Source: Syntrophobacteria bacterium (GTDB lineage: Bacteria > Desulfobacterota > Syntrophobacteria > JARFUL01). Taken from it: a DNA stretch of 7,128 bases. The notes beneath the pieces were generated by a model. It did no database searches. It was not told the origin of the DNA and saw only the letters and a program-made list of their open reading frames with translations. Positions within the stretch are counted from its first letter, which is position 1. Each line of letters begins with the position of its first letter. Both the position numbers and the translations under genes were made by a program. The stretch is from contig JARFUL010000161.1 of the NCBI GenBank assembly GCA_029289015.1, positions 1 through 7,128 on the forward strand, given 5' to 3'. Shown here piece after piece: positions 1 to 6,704 of this stretch.

Positions 1-119
1 GAGAAGACTTAAGCAGGTTTCTTATCATACTAAAAGGACTATATTTTATTGATTTCATAATTAATTTTATCGAGTAAGTTGCGTTAAAATAAATTTATTG
101 CCTTAAAACTATTTAATGC
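1..119. other. AT-rich intergenic tail downstream of the operon
   Basis: These bases follow the stop codon of the last minus-strand gene. Counting gives 30 G or C in the first 120 bases (25%), far below the GC-rich coding sequence beside them. I see a short AT palindrome (AATAAATTTATT on the minus strand) but no GC-rich hairpin followed by a T run, so no intrinsic terminator can be called. No gene of useful length is visible. Confidence 0.6.
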
Positions 120-1133
120 CTAATAACTCCTCGCGACAATAAACTCCGCGAGCATCTGAAGCGTATCCTTGGTGGGTGAGCTGGGGAAGTTGGCCAGACA
201 ATCGATCGCGCGGCCGCGGTACTCGTCCGCGAGGTCCACGGTGTAGTCGAGCCCCTTTGCCGCGTCTATTATCTCCTTGGCCCTGGCAAAGCCCTCGGGG
301 GACGCGTCCCCCGAGATAAGGAGCGAGCGGAGCTCCTTTGCGTGCTGGGTGGAGCCGTTCTCAAAGACCCGGATCGCGGGGAGCGTCACCTTGCCCTCCT
401 TGAGGTCGCCCCCCACGGGCTTGCCCAGCTCGCCGGGGTCGGCCCGGTAGTCCAGAACGTCGTCTATGAGCTGGAACGCGTACCCCAGGTTCAACCCGTA
501 GCATAGGAGCGCGTCCTCCATTTCCGGGCTGGCCTCGCCGAGGATCGCGCCCACCTGGCACGCGCCCGCGAGGAGCACCGCGGTCTTGCGCCTTATTATC
601 TCCAGGTACTCCGCCTCGGTCATCTCCGGGTTGTCCGCGTTTATCAGGGAGAGCACCTCGCCCTCGGCCATGGTGGTGGTGGTGTCGGCCAACACCTCGA
701 TGATCCTCATGTCCTGGTGCCTCGACGCGAAGAGGTAGGAGATCGCGTAGAGGAAGTCCCCCACCAGGATGGAGGCCTGGTTGCCCCAGATGGAGTTGGC
801 CACGGGATGGCCCCTCCTCAGGTCGGAGGAGTCCACCACGTCGTCGTGGAGCAGGGTCGCGGTGTGCAGGTATTCAAAGATTATGGAGAGCGGCCAGTGG
901 TCGTCCTTGTCGTACCCGGTGAGCCTCGCGGAGAGCACCATGAGCAGCGGGCGGATCCTCTTGCCGCCCGACTCCATGATGTAGCGGGCCACGCGGTTGA
1001 TGAGCAGAACCGTGGAGTTGAGGTGCGCGTCGATCTCCTTCTCGATCCTTTCGAGGTCGTCCCGCACAGCCTCGTAGAGCTTGGCCTTAAGCTCCCGGCC
1101 CCTCCTTATGTCTATGGAAGAAGCTCTCTTCAC
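120..1133 (-). CDS. Trans-polyprenyl diphosphate synthase, probably long-chain (IspB-like)
   Basis: Condenses isopentenyl diphosphate units onto an allylic primer to make the polyprenyl chain of respiratory quinones; cytosolic. The 337 residues show the family's landmarks in order: GGKRIRP (56-62), the first aspartate-rich motif DDVVD (97-101) followed by LRRG, the KT pair near 183-184, and the second aspartate-rich motif DDVLD (224-228) followed by KPVGGDLKEGK (238-248). The residue five before the first motif is Ala92, a small side chain. By the known chain-length rule this fits a long product rather than farnesyl diphosphate; that is inference. Length is normal for octaprenyl or solanesyl synthases. 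The start is GTG with no convincing Shine-Dalgarno, and conserved sequence begins near residue 18, so the true start is uncertain. It is the last gene of the cluster, 72 bp after rimO. The exact prenyl length cannot be told from sequence, so no symbol is assigned. Confidence 0.93.
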   Translation of the reverse strand: MKRASSIDIRRGRELKAKLYEAVRDDLERIEKEIDAHLNSTVLLINRVARYIMESGGKRIRPLLMVLSARLTGYDKDDHWPLSIIFEYLHTATLLHDDVVDSSDLRRGHPVANSIWGNQASILVGDFLYAISYLFASRHQDMRIIEVLADTTTTMAEGEVLSLINADNPEMTEAEYLEIIRRKTAVLLAGACQVGAILGEASPEMEDALLCYGLNLGYAFQLIDDVLDYRADPGELGKPVGGDLKEGKVTLPAIRVFENGSTQHAKELRSLLISGDASPEGFARAKEIIDAAKGLDYTVDLADEYRGRAIDCLANFPSSPTKDTLQMLAEFIVARSY

Positions 1134-1205
1134 CGTATTGCCCGGTGCCCCCCGTCACGTTTGTGAACCTAAGCGCAATTATGTTACTTCAAGAAACGAA
1201 TCTGT

Positions 1206-2528
1206 TCAAGGACTCATAGAAGATTTGGCCACAAGATCGTATTTAAGCGCGAGGGTGACCGTAACCTCGAAGAACTCCCCGAACTCCACATATTCCGCGT
1301 CCTCCACCAGAACGGAGCCGTCTATCTCGGGGGCCTGGAACGCGGCCCTGGCAAAGGTGGTGCCATCCTCAACCTGGCCCTCCTTCACCACCTCGATCCT
1401 TAGGCCCTTCCGGCGGCTGAGAAGCTCCCGGGATATACCCGCCTGGAGCTTCATCACCTCTTTGATCCTGAAACTCTTAACCTCTTTGGGGAGTTGGCCG
1501 GGGAGGCCCGCGGCCTTCACCCCTTCCTCCGGGGAGAACCTGAACACCCCCAGGTGCTGGACCCGCGCGGCGCGCACAAAGTCCAGAAGGTTCGAGAAGT
1601 CCTCATCGGTCTCACCGGGGAATCCCACCATCAGGGTGGTGCGGAACACCGCGCCCGGAACAGCGGCCCGCACCTTTTCAATAAGCCTGAGGAACCGATC
1701 ACCGTCCCCCGCGCGGCCCATGCTTCTCAGCACCCTCTTGGACGAGTGCTGGAAGGGTATGTCGAAGTAGGGGACCAGGGGAAGCCCCCGCGCGAACGCG
1801 TCCAGGAGCCGGTTGTCCAGCCCCGTTGGGTTGAGGTAGAGGACGCGGATCCAGTGGAACCCCTCTATCGCGGCCAGCGCGTCGAGGAGGCCGGAGAGGC
1901 TTTTCCGGGGCTCAAGGTCCCGGCCCCAGCGGGTGGTGTCCTGGGCCACCACGATGAGCTCCTCCACCCCGGTCTCGGCCAGCCACCGGGCCTCTGCCAG
2001 AATCTCCTTTTCAGGCCGGCTGGCAAAGTCTCCCCGTATCTGGGGTATGAGGCAGAAGGAGCAGTTGTGGGAGCACCCTTCCGCGATCTTGAGGTACGCG
2101 TAGGGGACCGGCGTGCTGAGCACCCTGGGGAGCCTTCCCGCGGGGAGGAGGTGGGGCGGCGCGGTGATTAGTGCGGGATCGGTGCCCCTTTTCCGGGTTG
2201 TCGCGAGGTGGGGGATTATAATATCCGGCGGCACGGGGCCGAAGAACCCCGCGACATCCGGGAGGAGCTCCTTGAGCCTCTCGCGGTAGCGCTGCACCAA
2301 ACAGCCCACCACATAGACCGGCCTTTCACTCTGCACGAGCTCCAGGATGGTGTCCACCGACTCCGTTACCGTGTCCTCGATGAACGCGCAGGTGTTCACC
2401 ACGATGAGGTCTGCCTCGTGCTCTTCGGCCGCGAAGGAGTAGCCCTCCCCGGCCAGGGCCGCCACGAGATACTCGGTGTCCACCCTGTTCTTTGGACACC
2501 CCAGGCTCACCACGTATACCCTGGGCAA
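1206..2528 (-). CDS. rimO: Ribosomal protein S12 methylthiotransferase RimO
   Basis: Radical-SAM enzyme that methylthiolates the conserved aspartate of ribosomal protein uS12. The 440 residues carry the full architecture: an N-terminal UPF0004 domain with its three cluster cysteines (Cys11 in SLGCPKN, Cys47 in NTCAF, Cys76 in VVGCL), then the radical-SAM CxxxCxxC (Cys152, Cys156, Cys159) within YLKIAEGCSHNCSFC, the DIPFQHSS segment (256-263), and a C-terminal TRAM-like domain from about 372 to 434. The SLGCPKN opening and the YLKIAEGC...IPQIRG context favour RimO over the tRNA enzyme MiaB. Length is typical. The start is TTG (2528-2526), chosen because AGGAGG lies five bases upstream and the protein begins at the expected MPRVYVVSLGC. 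A 31-bp gap separates it from the membrane-protein gene upstream. No key residue is missing. Confidence 0.95.
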   Translation of the reverse strand: MPRVYVVSLGCPKNRVDTEYLVAALAGEGYSFAAEEHEADLIVVNTCAFIEDTVTESVDTILELVQSERPVYVVGCLVQRYRERLKELLPDVAGFFGPVPPDIIIPHLATTRKRGTDPALITAPPHLLPAGRLPRVLSTPVPYAYLKIAEGCSHNCSFCLIPQIRGDFASRPEKEILAEARWLAETGVEELIVVAQDTTRWGRDLEPRKSLSGLLDALAAIEGFHWIRVLYLNPTGLDNRLLDAFARGLPLVPYFDIPFQHSSKRVLRSMGRAGDGDRFLRLIEKVRAAVPGAVFRTTLMVGFPGETDEDFSNLLDFVRAARVQHLGVFRFSPEEGVKAAGLPGQLPKEVKSFRIKEVMKLQAGISRELLSRRKGLRIEVVKEGQVEDGTTFARAAFQAPEIDGSVLVEDAEYVEFGEFFEVTVTLALKYDLVAKSSMSP

Positions 2529-2533
2529 TACTG

Positions 2534-2539
2534 CCTCCT
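2534..2539 (-). promoter_or_regulatory. Shine-Dalgarno of rimO that decides a TTG start
   Basis: On the minus strand AGGAGG stands five bases before TTG at 2528-2526. No ATG or GTG lies closer in frame, and the N-terminus from this TTG matches the usual RimO start, so the TTG is accepted as the initiation codon. Confidence 0.75.
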
Positions 2540-2559
2540 GTTCCCGGTGGCTGTGCGCC

Positions 2560-3528
2560 TCAGCGCGCGAGACCGATCGCCGTGTGGGTGTCGATCAGGT
2601 AAAAGCCCAGCACGCAGAACGCGATCACAAAGGCCGAAAATATTAGAGCTCTGCCCGGGTCGAGCCTTCCGGACCGCGCACCGCGGTGAAAGAAGGTGTC
2701 CCCGCCCCAGATATATGAGACCAGGGAGTACATCACCCAGCACTCCACAGCAAAGGGGGGAAAGCCCAGGTAGCCGAGGATGGGCATCTCAAACACCTCG
2801 AGCCTCCCCACGAAGGGCACGGTGTATATCCACTTGGCCCCCGCGAAATAGTTCCAGAACTCCCACAGCCCCCCGCAGATGAACCCGGCCAAGAGAAGCT
2901 CGTAAAAGGTCTTCAGGACTCCCGCGTCTATCCACTCCCCCATGAGGGAAAAGAGCCCGAGCCGCCTGTTTATCGGTTCCAGCCCGAAGATGAAAATTCC
3001 CCACACAAGGGGAAAGAAGTAGCGCGGCCAGATCAGGGGCAGGATGAAAAAGAGCCCTCCCAGGAGATAAAACCAGGTCTGCCACCCCTTTGGCCCGGGC
3101 CTGAATTTGAGGGTTTTCTCTTTGAATATCCCCAGCGTTTCCACCAGGTTCTTCGTCTCAAAGAGGCCCGGGAGCACCGTCGCGTAGGCGAGGAAGTATC
3201 CGGGCCACCTGAGATAGGTCTCTGGGGGGAGGTTGATGTATTGCCAGTTCTCGATTCGCAGATTGAAGAGCTCGAAGATGAGCCAGAAGACCACGGAGAT
3301 GGGCGCGAGGCGGAAGAACTCCCTGGTGCGGTCCATGAGGAGGGACGCGCCCCCGAGCCGAAAGACCGTCGCGTCGATGGCAAGGATGTAGCCCCACCAC
3401 GCGAAGGAGTAGAACCAGGAGTAAAAGGGCTCCACCCGCTTGATCATCAGCGCCAAAGAGACGAGGTTCATCGCCACGCCGAAGATGCCCAGCCCCAGGG
3501 AGAGCCTGGCCTTTGAACTCCTATCCAT
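2560..3528 (-). CDS. Polytopic membrane protein with internal duplication, function unknown
   Basis: A 322-residue integral membrane protein that I do not recognise. Hydrophobic segments lie roughly at 11-28, 35-53, 75-90, 110-123, 150-168, 170-184, 208-222, 250-275 and 296-313, so about eight or nine membrane spans; there is no cleavable signal peptide. Two parts resemble each other. Glu86-Asn89-Trp95-Tyr97, followed by Pro109, Pro120 and Glu124, is echoed by Glu223-Asn226-Trp233-Tyr235, Pro249, Pro257/258 and Glu262. Repeated acidic residues next to membrane segments are common in membrane enzymes such as carotenoid cyclases and hydratases, but I cannot assign such a family. Its ATG (3528-3526) overlaps the end of the upstream PP-loop gene by 8 bp and has only a weak ribosome-binding site, so translation is probably coupled. 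The neighbouring prenyl synthase allows a guess at isoprenoid-related chemistry; this is inference only. Confidence 0.85.
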   Translation of the reverse strand: MDRSSKARLSLGLGIFGVAMNLVSLALMIKRVEPFYSWFYSFAWWGYILAIDATVFRLGGASLLMDRTREFFRLAPISVVFWLIFELFNLRIENWQYINLPPETYLRWPGYFLAYATVLPGLFETKNLVETLGIFKEKTLKFRPGPKGWQTWFYLLGGLFFILPLIWPRYFFPLVWGIFIFGLEPINRRLGLFSLMGEWIDAGVLKTFYELLLAGFICGGLWEFWNYFAGAKWIYTVPFVGRLEVFEMPILGYLGFPPFAVECWVMYSLVSYIWGGDTFFHRGARSGRLDPGRALIFSAFVIAFCVLGFYLIDTHTAIGLAR

Positions 3529-4669
3529 CGGCCCGGCCGGTGTGCTCGGTAAACCTGAAGGCCTCTTCCCCGCACGCGGAGCAGAGCCAGGACCACCGGC
3601 CCCCCTCTTCTTTGGGCTCCATCCTGGCGGTGCTGCCGCAGCCGGGGCAGGCCGCGAAGATTCCGGCTCCTGGCTCCGTCTCTTTGCCGAACCTCACCAT
3701 GAACGGCCGGAGAAACTCCTTGGACACCCTGGGCGAGTCCACCTCGCCCGCGCCACCCGGCCCGGCAAAGGCAACGGTAAGCCTTGCATGTCCCTCGCCC
3801 TTTGAGTACGCGGCCACCGCGGCCGCGGCCACGAGCAGGTCCCCGTGGTTGTGCCCGGGGCTCAGGAGCGCGGTGGGGCCGGGGAAGTTCACCGGCCTGA
3901 GCACGGTCTCGTCTTCCCTGAGCTCTGCTAAGCGCTCGTTCTCCTCGTGGTTTCGGCCCACCACCAGCCTCGGGCCGGACGGCAGACGGAAGTGCCTGCC
4001 CAGCCTGAGGATGAGGGCCCTGCTGCGGGTCAGCGCGGGGCCTTTTTCCATCAGGTCCTTCAGCCTCGCGGAGAACTCCTGGTCAGTGAGGAGGCAGCCC
4101 CCCGCGGCGGATGGGATGTAATCGAGGCCGAACTCCTCGGCCAGGGCAAGCTGCCTTTTCCGGTGGCGGCCCTGGATGTCGAGGAGCCTGCCGCGGTCCA
4201 CGTGCCCCAAAATTTCCGGCTCCGTCTCTTTGAGGAGCTTCGCGCAGAGCGGCCTCAGGACCCTTCCCTTGAGTCCTGCGGCCTTCTCCACCAGCCTGAG
4301 CGCGTCGTAGCGCTGGCTCATGGGCCTCTGCCCCAGGACCTCGCCGGTGAACACGAAGTCGAAACCCTTTTGCTCTTTTATCTCCCAGGCCTTCTTCAGC
4401 ATGAGCGCGTGGCAGTCTATGCAGGGGTTCATGAGCCTGCCGTACCCGTGCGCGGGACTACCCAGCATCTCGAAGTACTCTTCGGTGATGTCCTTCTCCA
4501 ATAGCTTTACCCCCGCGACTTCAGCCGCCTTTTTCGCGCGTTCGGACCCGAAGAACGGGGTGGTGAAGGTCACCGCGTCCACGTGGACACCCTGCTTCTT
4601 AAGCACCAGAAGGGCCAGAAGGGAGTCCAGGCCGCCGGAGACGAGCCCCAGTCCTTTTGCCTGGCTCAT
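3521..4669 (-). CDS. PP-loop ATPase of MnmA/ThiI type with C-terminal zinc ribbon
   Basis: Likely adenylates a tRNA uridine (or similar substrate) and replaces oxygen with sulfur. The 382 residues open with the PP-loop SGGLDS (11-16). NPCIDCHALM (81-90) holds Cys83 and Cys86, in the place where MnmA has its NPxxxCN catalytic cysteine. GGCLLTD (190-196) holds Cys192, resembling the second catalytic cysteine of MnmA (GxCF). The middle region (about 197-320) is a domain I cannot name securely. The C-terminus has CPGC (341-344) and CSAC (363-366), a CxxC-18-CxxC zinc ribbon not found in classical MnmA or ThiI. The frame is open further upstream, but the start is placed at 4669 because this ATG forms an ATGA overlap with the larE stop codon and puts the PP-loop at the normal distance from the N-terminus. 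It also overlaps the next gene by 8 bp. The exact RNA target is unknown. Confidence 0.87.
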   Translation of the reverse strand: MSQAKGLGLVSGGLDSLLALLVLKKQGVHVDAVTFTTPFFGSERAKKAAEVAGVKLLEKDITEEYFEMLGSPAHGYGRLMNPCIDCHALMLKKAWEIKEQKGFDFVFTGEVLGQRPMSQRYDALRLVEKAAGLKGRVLRPLCAKLLKETEPEILGHVDRGRLLDIQGRHRKRQLALAEEFGLDYIPSAAGGCLLTDQEFSARLKDLMEKGPALTRSRALILRLGRHFRLPSGPRLVVGRNHEENERLAELREDETVLRPVNFPGPTALLSPGHNHGDLLVAAAAVAAYSKGEGHARLTVAFAGPGGAGEVDSPRVSKEFLRPFMVRFGKETEPGAGIFAACPGCGSTARMEPKEEGGRWSWLCSACGEEAFRFTEHTGRADG

Positions 4670-5475
4670 GATGCCCCCCCGTAGCCCCCGGGGTCGAGGA
4701 GAACCTCCTCGAACCCGAGCACCGCCAGCGCGTCGCGCACCCGAGCCGCTGCGGGCTCCTCCAGGAGCCGTTCCACCTCGTCCCTTCCCACCTCCACCTT
4801 TGCCTTGTGTCCCAGAACCCGGACCCTTACCAGGCGGAACCCCAGGGAGCGCACCTCGGCCTCGGCCCTTCGCACCAGGTCGAGGAGTTCGGCGGTCACG
4901 GGCACCCCCGTGGGGATGCGGGTGGCCAGGCACGCGCCCGGCGGTCGTTTTGCAGCAGGGAGCCCGAACCTTTCAGCCAGGAGCCTCACCTCTGCCCGGG
5001 TTAGCCCCGCGTCCATGAGCGGGCTCAAAACGCCCAGCTCCCTGGCCGCGATAAGTCCCGGGCGGTGGCCCGCGGGGTCCGTCGCGTTGGTGCCGTCAAT
5101 AATGTGTGAGAGCCCCTCCTCGTCTGCCACCTCCCGGGCCGCGCTGAACATGAACCTCTTGCAGAAGTAGCACCTGTCCTCTACGTTTGCCGCGAACTCC
5201 TCGAGGGTCAGGAGGGGCAGGTCGCGGACCATGTGGCGGATGCCCGCGAAGGACGCGGACGAGGCCGCTGAAGAGAGCTCTTCCCCGGTGGACGCGGGGC
5301 TGTTGAAGGTCAGGGCCAGGGCCCCGTGTCCCAGGGCCTTTGCCAGGGCCCAGGCCAAAAGCCCTGAGTCTGCACCCCCCGAAAGGAGGACCAGGCCGCT
5401 GCCGAGGGACCCAAGGGACGTGTCAAGCCTTTTGAGCTTGGCCTCCAAGGTGGTATGGGGGTTAGCCTTCAGCAA
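4666..5475 (-). CDS. larE: LarE-family ATP-dependent sacrificial sulfur transferase
   Basis: LarE enzymes adenylate the carboxylates of a pyridinium biscarboxylic-acid mononucleotide and donate sulfur from a protein cysteine, building the nickel-pincer nucleotide cofactor of lactate racemase and relatives. This 269-residue protein has the PP-loop SGGADS (32-37), RCYFCK (101-106), DGTNATD (127-133), the RPGLIAARELGV stretch (138-149), and ACLATR with Cys182, which by motif sits where the sacrificial cysteine (Cys176 of the Lactobacillus plantarum enzyme) lies. Length is normal. The start is TTG at 5475; the N-terminus TTLEAKLKRLD fits the family and no ATG lies nearby. The gene overlaps the thioesterase gene by 14 bp and the next gene by 4 bp (ATGA). 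LarB, LarC and LarA are not in the window, so the substrate could differ from the classical one. Confidence 0.9.
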   Translation of the reverse strand: MLKANPHTTLEAKLKRLDTSLGSLGSGLVLLSGGADSGLLAWALAKALGHGALALTFNSPASTGEELSSAASSASFAGIRHMVRDLPLLTLEEFAANVEDRCYFCKRFMFSAAREVADEEGLSHIIDGTNATDPAGHRPGLIAARELGVLSPLMDAGLTRAEVRLLAERFGLPAAKRPPGACLATRIPTGVPVTAELLDLVRRAEAEVRSLGFRLVRVRVLGHKAKVEVGRDEVERLLEEPAAARVRDALAVLGFEEVLLDPGGYGGAS

Positions 5476-5896
5476 GCCTAGCTTCCAGGTTCTTCAGGGA
5501 ATTTCTCACGCGGGACGGCAGCTCTATGGGCTGCCAGTCGGACCCTATGGCCACTATGGTGGCCTCCCCGTCGGCCAAAACCGGCTCCTCGCCCGGCGCG
5601 TGGAACGTGAAGTCGAAGGTCACGGACTTTTTCCCGTATCTCTTTACCGAGGTCCGCACCTCAAAGCTGTCCCCGTACTTCGCGGGGACGCGGAAGTCGG
5701 CCTTCGCGGAGACGATGGGCAGGCCGAACCCCTCTTCGCGATTCCTGAACACAGTGTCGGGCGGCATGTCCGCCGCCCTGAGAAACTCCTCGATGGCCCG
5801 GTGCATGTAGCGAAAGTAGCTGACGAAATAGACTATGCCGTATGGGTCGGTGTCGCCGAAACGGACGGTAACAAAACTCTTGTGCGCGCGTGACAT
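5462..5896 (-). CDS. YbgC/4-hydroxybenzoyl-CoA thioesterase-like acyl-CoA thioesterase
   Basis: Single hotdog-fold enzyme, 144 residues, predicted to hydrolyse acyl-CoA or acyl-ACP thioesters in the cytosol. The diagnostic N-terminal motif FGDTDPYGIVYFVSYFRYM (13-31) contains Asp17, the catalytic aspartate position of the 4-hydroxybenzoyl-CoA thioesterase family. The following KADFRVPAKYGDSFEV (65-80) is the usual strand and turn after the central helix. Length is typical for YbgC and FadM-like proteins; the acyl specificity cannot be read from the sequence. The ATG is well supported by GGAGG five bases upstream. It begins 21 bp after the small hypothetical gene and overlaps larE by 14 bp, so it belongs to the same transcript. 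The neighbourhood does not include the tol-pal genes that accompany ybgC in many proteobacteria. Confidence 0.9.
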   Translation of the reverse strand: MSRAHKSFVTVRFGDTDPYGIVYFVSYFRYMHRAIEEFLRAADMPPDTVFRNREEGFGLPIVSAKADFRVPAKYGDSFEVRTSVKRYGKKSVTFDFTFHAPGEEPVLADGEATIVAIGSDWQPIELPSRVRNSLKNLEARLAEG

Positions 5897-5901
5897 GGTC
5901 C

Positions 5902-5906
5902 CCTCC
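5902..5906 (-). promoter_or_regulatory. Shine-Dalgarno of the thioesterase gene
   Basis: GGAGG on the minus strand, five bases before the ATG at 5896-5894. It is the clearest ribosome-binding site in the upstream half of the operon and fixes the thioesterase start. Confidence 0.7.
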
Positions 5907-5917
5907 GGTCTTCGCGA

Positions 5918-6370
5918 TCAGGCAAAGATCTCGTTGCCCGTGGCGATTCGTGATGCTGTCTGAAGATATTTGGCCTCGTTCGAGCAGTCGTTGATCCTTA
6001 TGCTGAGCCCCTTTTTGTGGGCATATTCAAAGACGCCGTAGGTATAAAACCTGCTGTCTACAGGAGAGAGCGTCGTAAATGTGGGCAGGTTGCACGCAAA
6101 CCGGTAAAGCTCGTATTCGTCCCGGTAGAAGGTGTTGGACGCGTTTGATATGTGGGTGAGCGGTATGGCCATCTCCGCCAGGTTGAGCTGCTTTACGCCC
6201 ATCTCGGCTATCTCAAGGATCTTCTCCTCCTTCACCAGATCGCGGTAGCTCTCTTCAAAGGAGGGCACCTCCACCGAGACCCAGGGGAGGAGCTTCACCG
6301 CGGTCTGTGCGGAATCCGCCTGAGACCGGGGCTTTACCCTCGTTTTCCGCTTGAGCTTCTTCTTGGCCAT
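5918..6370 (-). CDS. Hypothetical protein with basic N-terminal tail
   Basis: I do not recognise this 150-residue protein. The first 15 residues are strongly basic (MAKKKLKRKTRVKPR), which could be a nucleic-acid or ribosome contact. The rest (about 26-150) looks like a compact soluble alpha/beta domain rich in aromatic residues, for example FYRDEYELYRFACNLPTF (81-98) and FYTYGVFEYAHKKG (108-121). It has two cysteines (Cys93, Cys129), no signal peptide and no membrane span. The ATG at 6370-6368 has AGGA four bases upstream (minus strand GGATAGGACCCC before the ATG). It is the first gene of the minus-strand cluster, 21 bp before the thioesterase, and appears less GC-rich by eye than the genes after it. 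It is probably real, because the frame is open for its full length, has a ribosome-binding site and fits the operon spacing. Its function is unknown. Confidence 0.72.
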   Translation of the reverse strand: MAKKKLKRKTRVKPRSQADSAQTAVKLLPWVSVEVPSFEESYRDLVKEEKILEIAEMGVKQLNLAEMAIPLTHISNASNTFYRDEYELYRFACNLPTFTTLSPVDSRFYTYGVFEYAHKKGLSIRINDCSNEAKYLQTASRIATGNEIFA

Positions 6371-6437
6371 GGGGTCCTATCCCTTTATACAAGAGTGATT
6401 GGAGGAGATACTGACCCCTTACTCATAACACAACCCG

Positions 6438-6455
6438 CTCCCTTGAGCAAGGGAG
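6438..6455. repeat. Inverted repeat, 7-bp stem with GAGC loop
   Basis: CTCCCTT (6438-6444) and AAGGGAG (6449-6455) form a perfect stem around GAGC. A G-rich run follows (6456-6465). There is no T run on either strand, so it is not a convincing terminator. A related shorter version, CCCTTAACAGGGG, occurs at 6496-6508 and is again followed by a G-rich stretch, so the unit looks repeated. Confidence 0.6.
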
Positions 6456-6471
6456 GCCCGGGGGGAATAGT

Positions 6472-6496
6472 GAAAAATTACACGTAGTTATTTTTC
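6472..6496. repeat. AT-rich inverted repeat
   Basis: GAAAAAT (6472-6478) pairs with ATTTTTC (6490-6496) around an 11-base loop. It lies between the two GC-rich repeat units at 6438-6465 and 6494-6514. The whole block may be a degenerate interspersed repeat; this is inference. Confidence 0.4.
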
Positions 6497-6530
6497 CCTT
6501 AACAGGGGTGGGGATTCCAATGAACTCAGC

Positions 6531-6536
6531 TAGAAT
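6531..6536 (+). promoter_or_regulatory. Possible -10 box for the plus-strand RNA
   Basis: TAGAAT matches five of six bases of the sigma-70 -10 consensus and lies seven bases before 6543, the first paired base of the RNA model. No good -35 hexamer is visible 16-18 bases upstream, so this is weak. Confidence 0.22.
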
Positions 6537-6704
6537 ACTCCGTTTATAGGAGGTTCCCCGCGCAACATCGGCGCAGGACAGAGTGCGTCCAACCTATAAA
6601 TAAACCGAACAAAGTAGGCACAACCCCCGGTCACAACGAGCTTGGCCGGGAGCGGTGCGGAGCACGAGTCTAAACTCTAATTGAGTTGGATTCTTGAAAG
6701 CCCG

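Larger units (their letters stand above)
6371..6542. other. Divergent intergenic region between the operon and the RNA
   Basis: This stretch must hold the leader of the minus-strand operon and the start of the plus-strand RNA. I see no clear sigma-70 promoter for the operon: TATAAA on the minus strand (6389-6384) lies too close to the ATG and has no matching -35 box. GC-rich short inverted and direct repeats occupy 6438-6515 and are listed separately. Confidence 0.5.

Noticed and set aside
1178..1183. Minus-strand CATAAT as a -10 box for an internal promoter before the prenyl synthase
   Set aside because: The nearest -35-like TTGAAC is about 20 bases away, outside the usual spacing, so the case is too weak.
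2208..2882. Long plus-strand frame of 224 codons
   Set aside because: Antisense to rimO and the membrane-protein gene; Arg/Pro/Ser-rich product typical of GC-rich shadow frames.
4670..4933. Upstream extension of the MnmA/ThiI-like frame to 4933 (Gly/Arg/Pro-rich N-terminus)
   Set aside because: The extra 88 residues lie entirely inside larE in another frame and are low-complexity Gly/Arg/Pro, as expected of GC-rich out-of-frame sequence. The ATGA overlap at 4669 gives the natural start.
6438..6465. Hairpin as an intrinsic terminator
   Set aside because: No T run follows on either strand; it looks like part of a repeat unit.
6152..6487. Plus-strand frame of 111 codons
   Set aside because: Mostly antisense to the hypothetical gene, with no ribosome-binding site and an unnatural composition.
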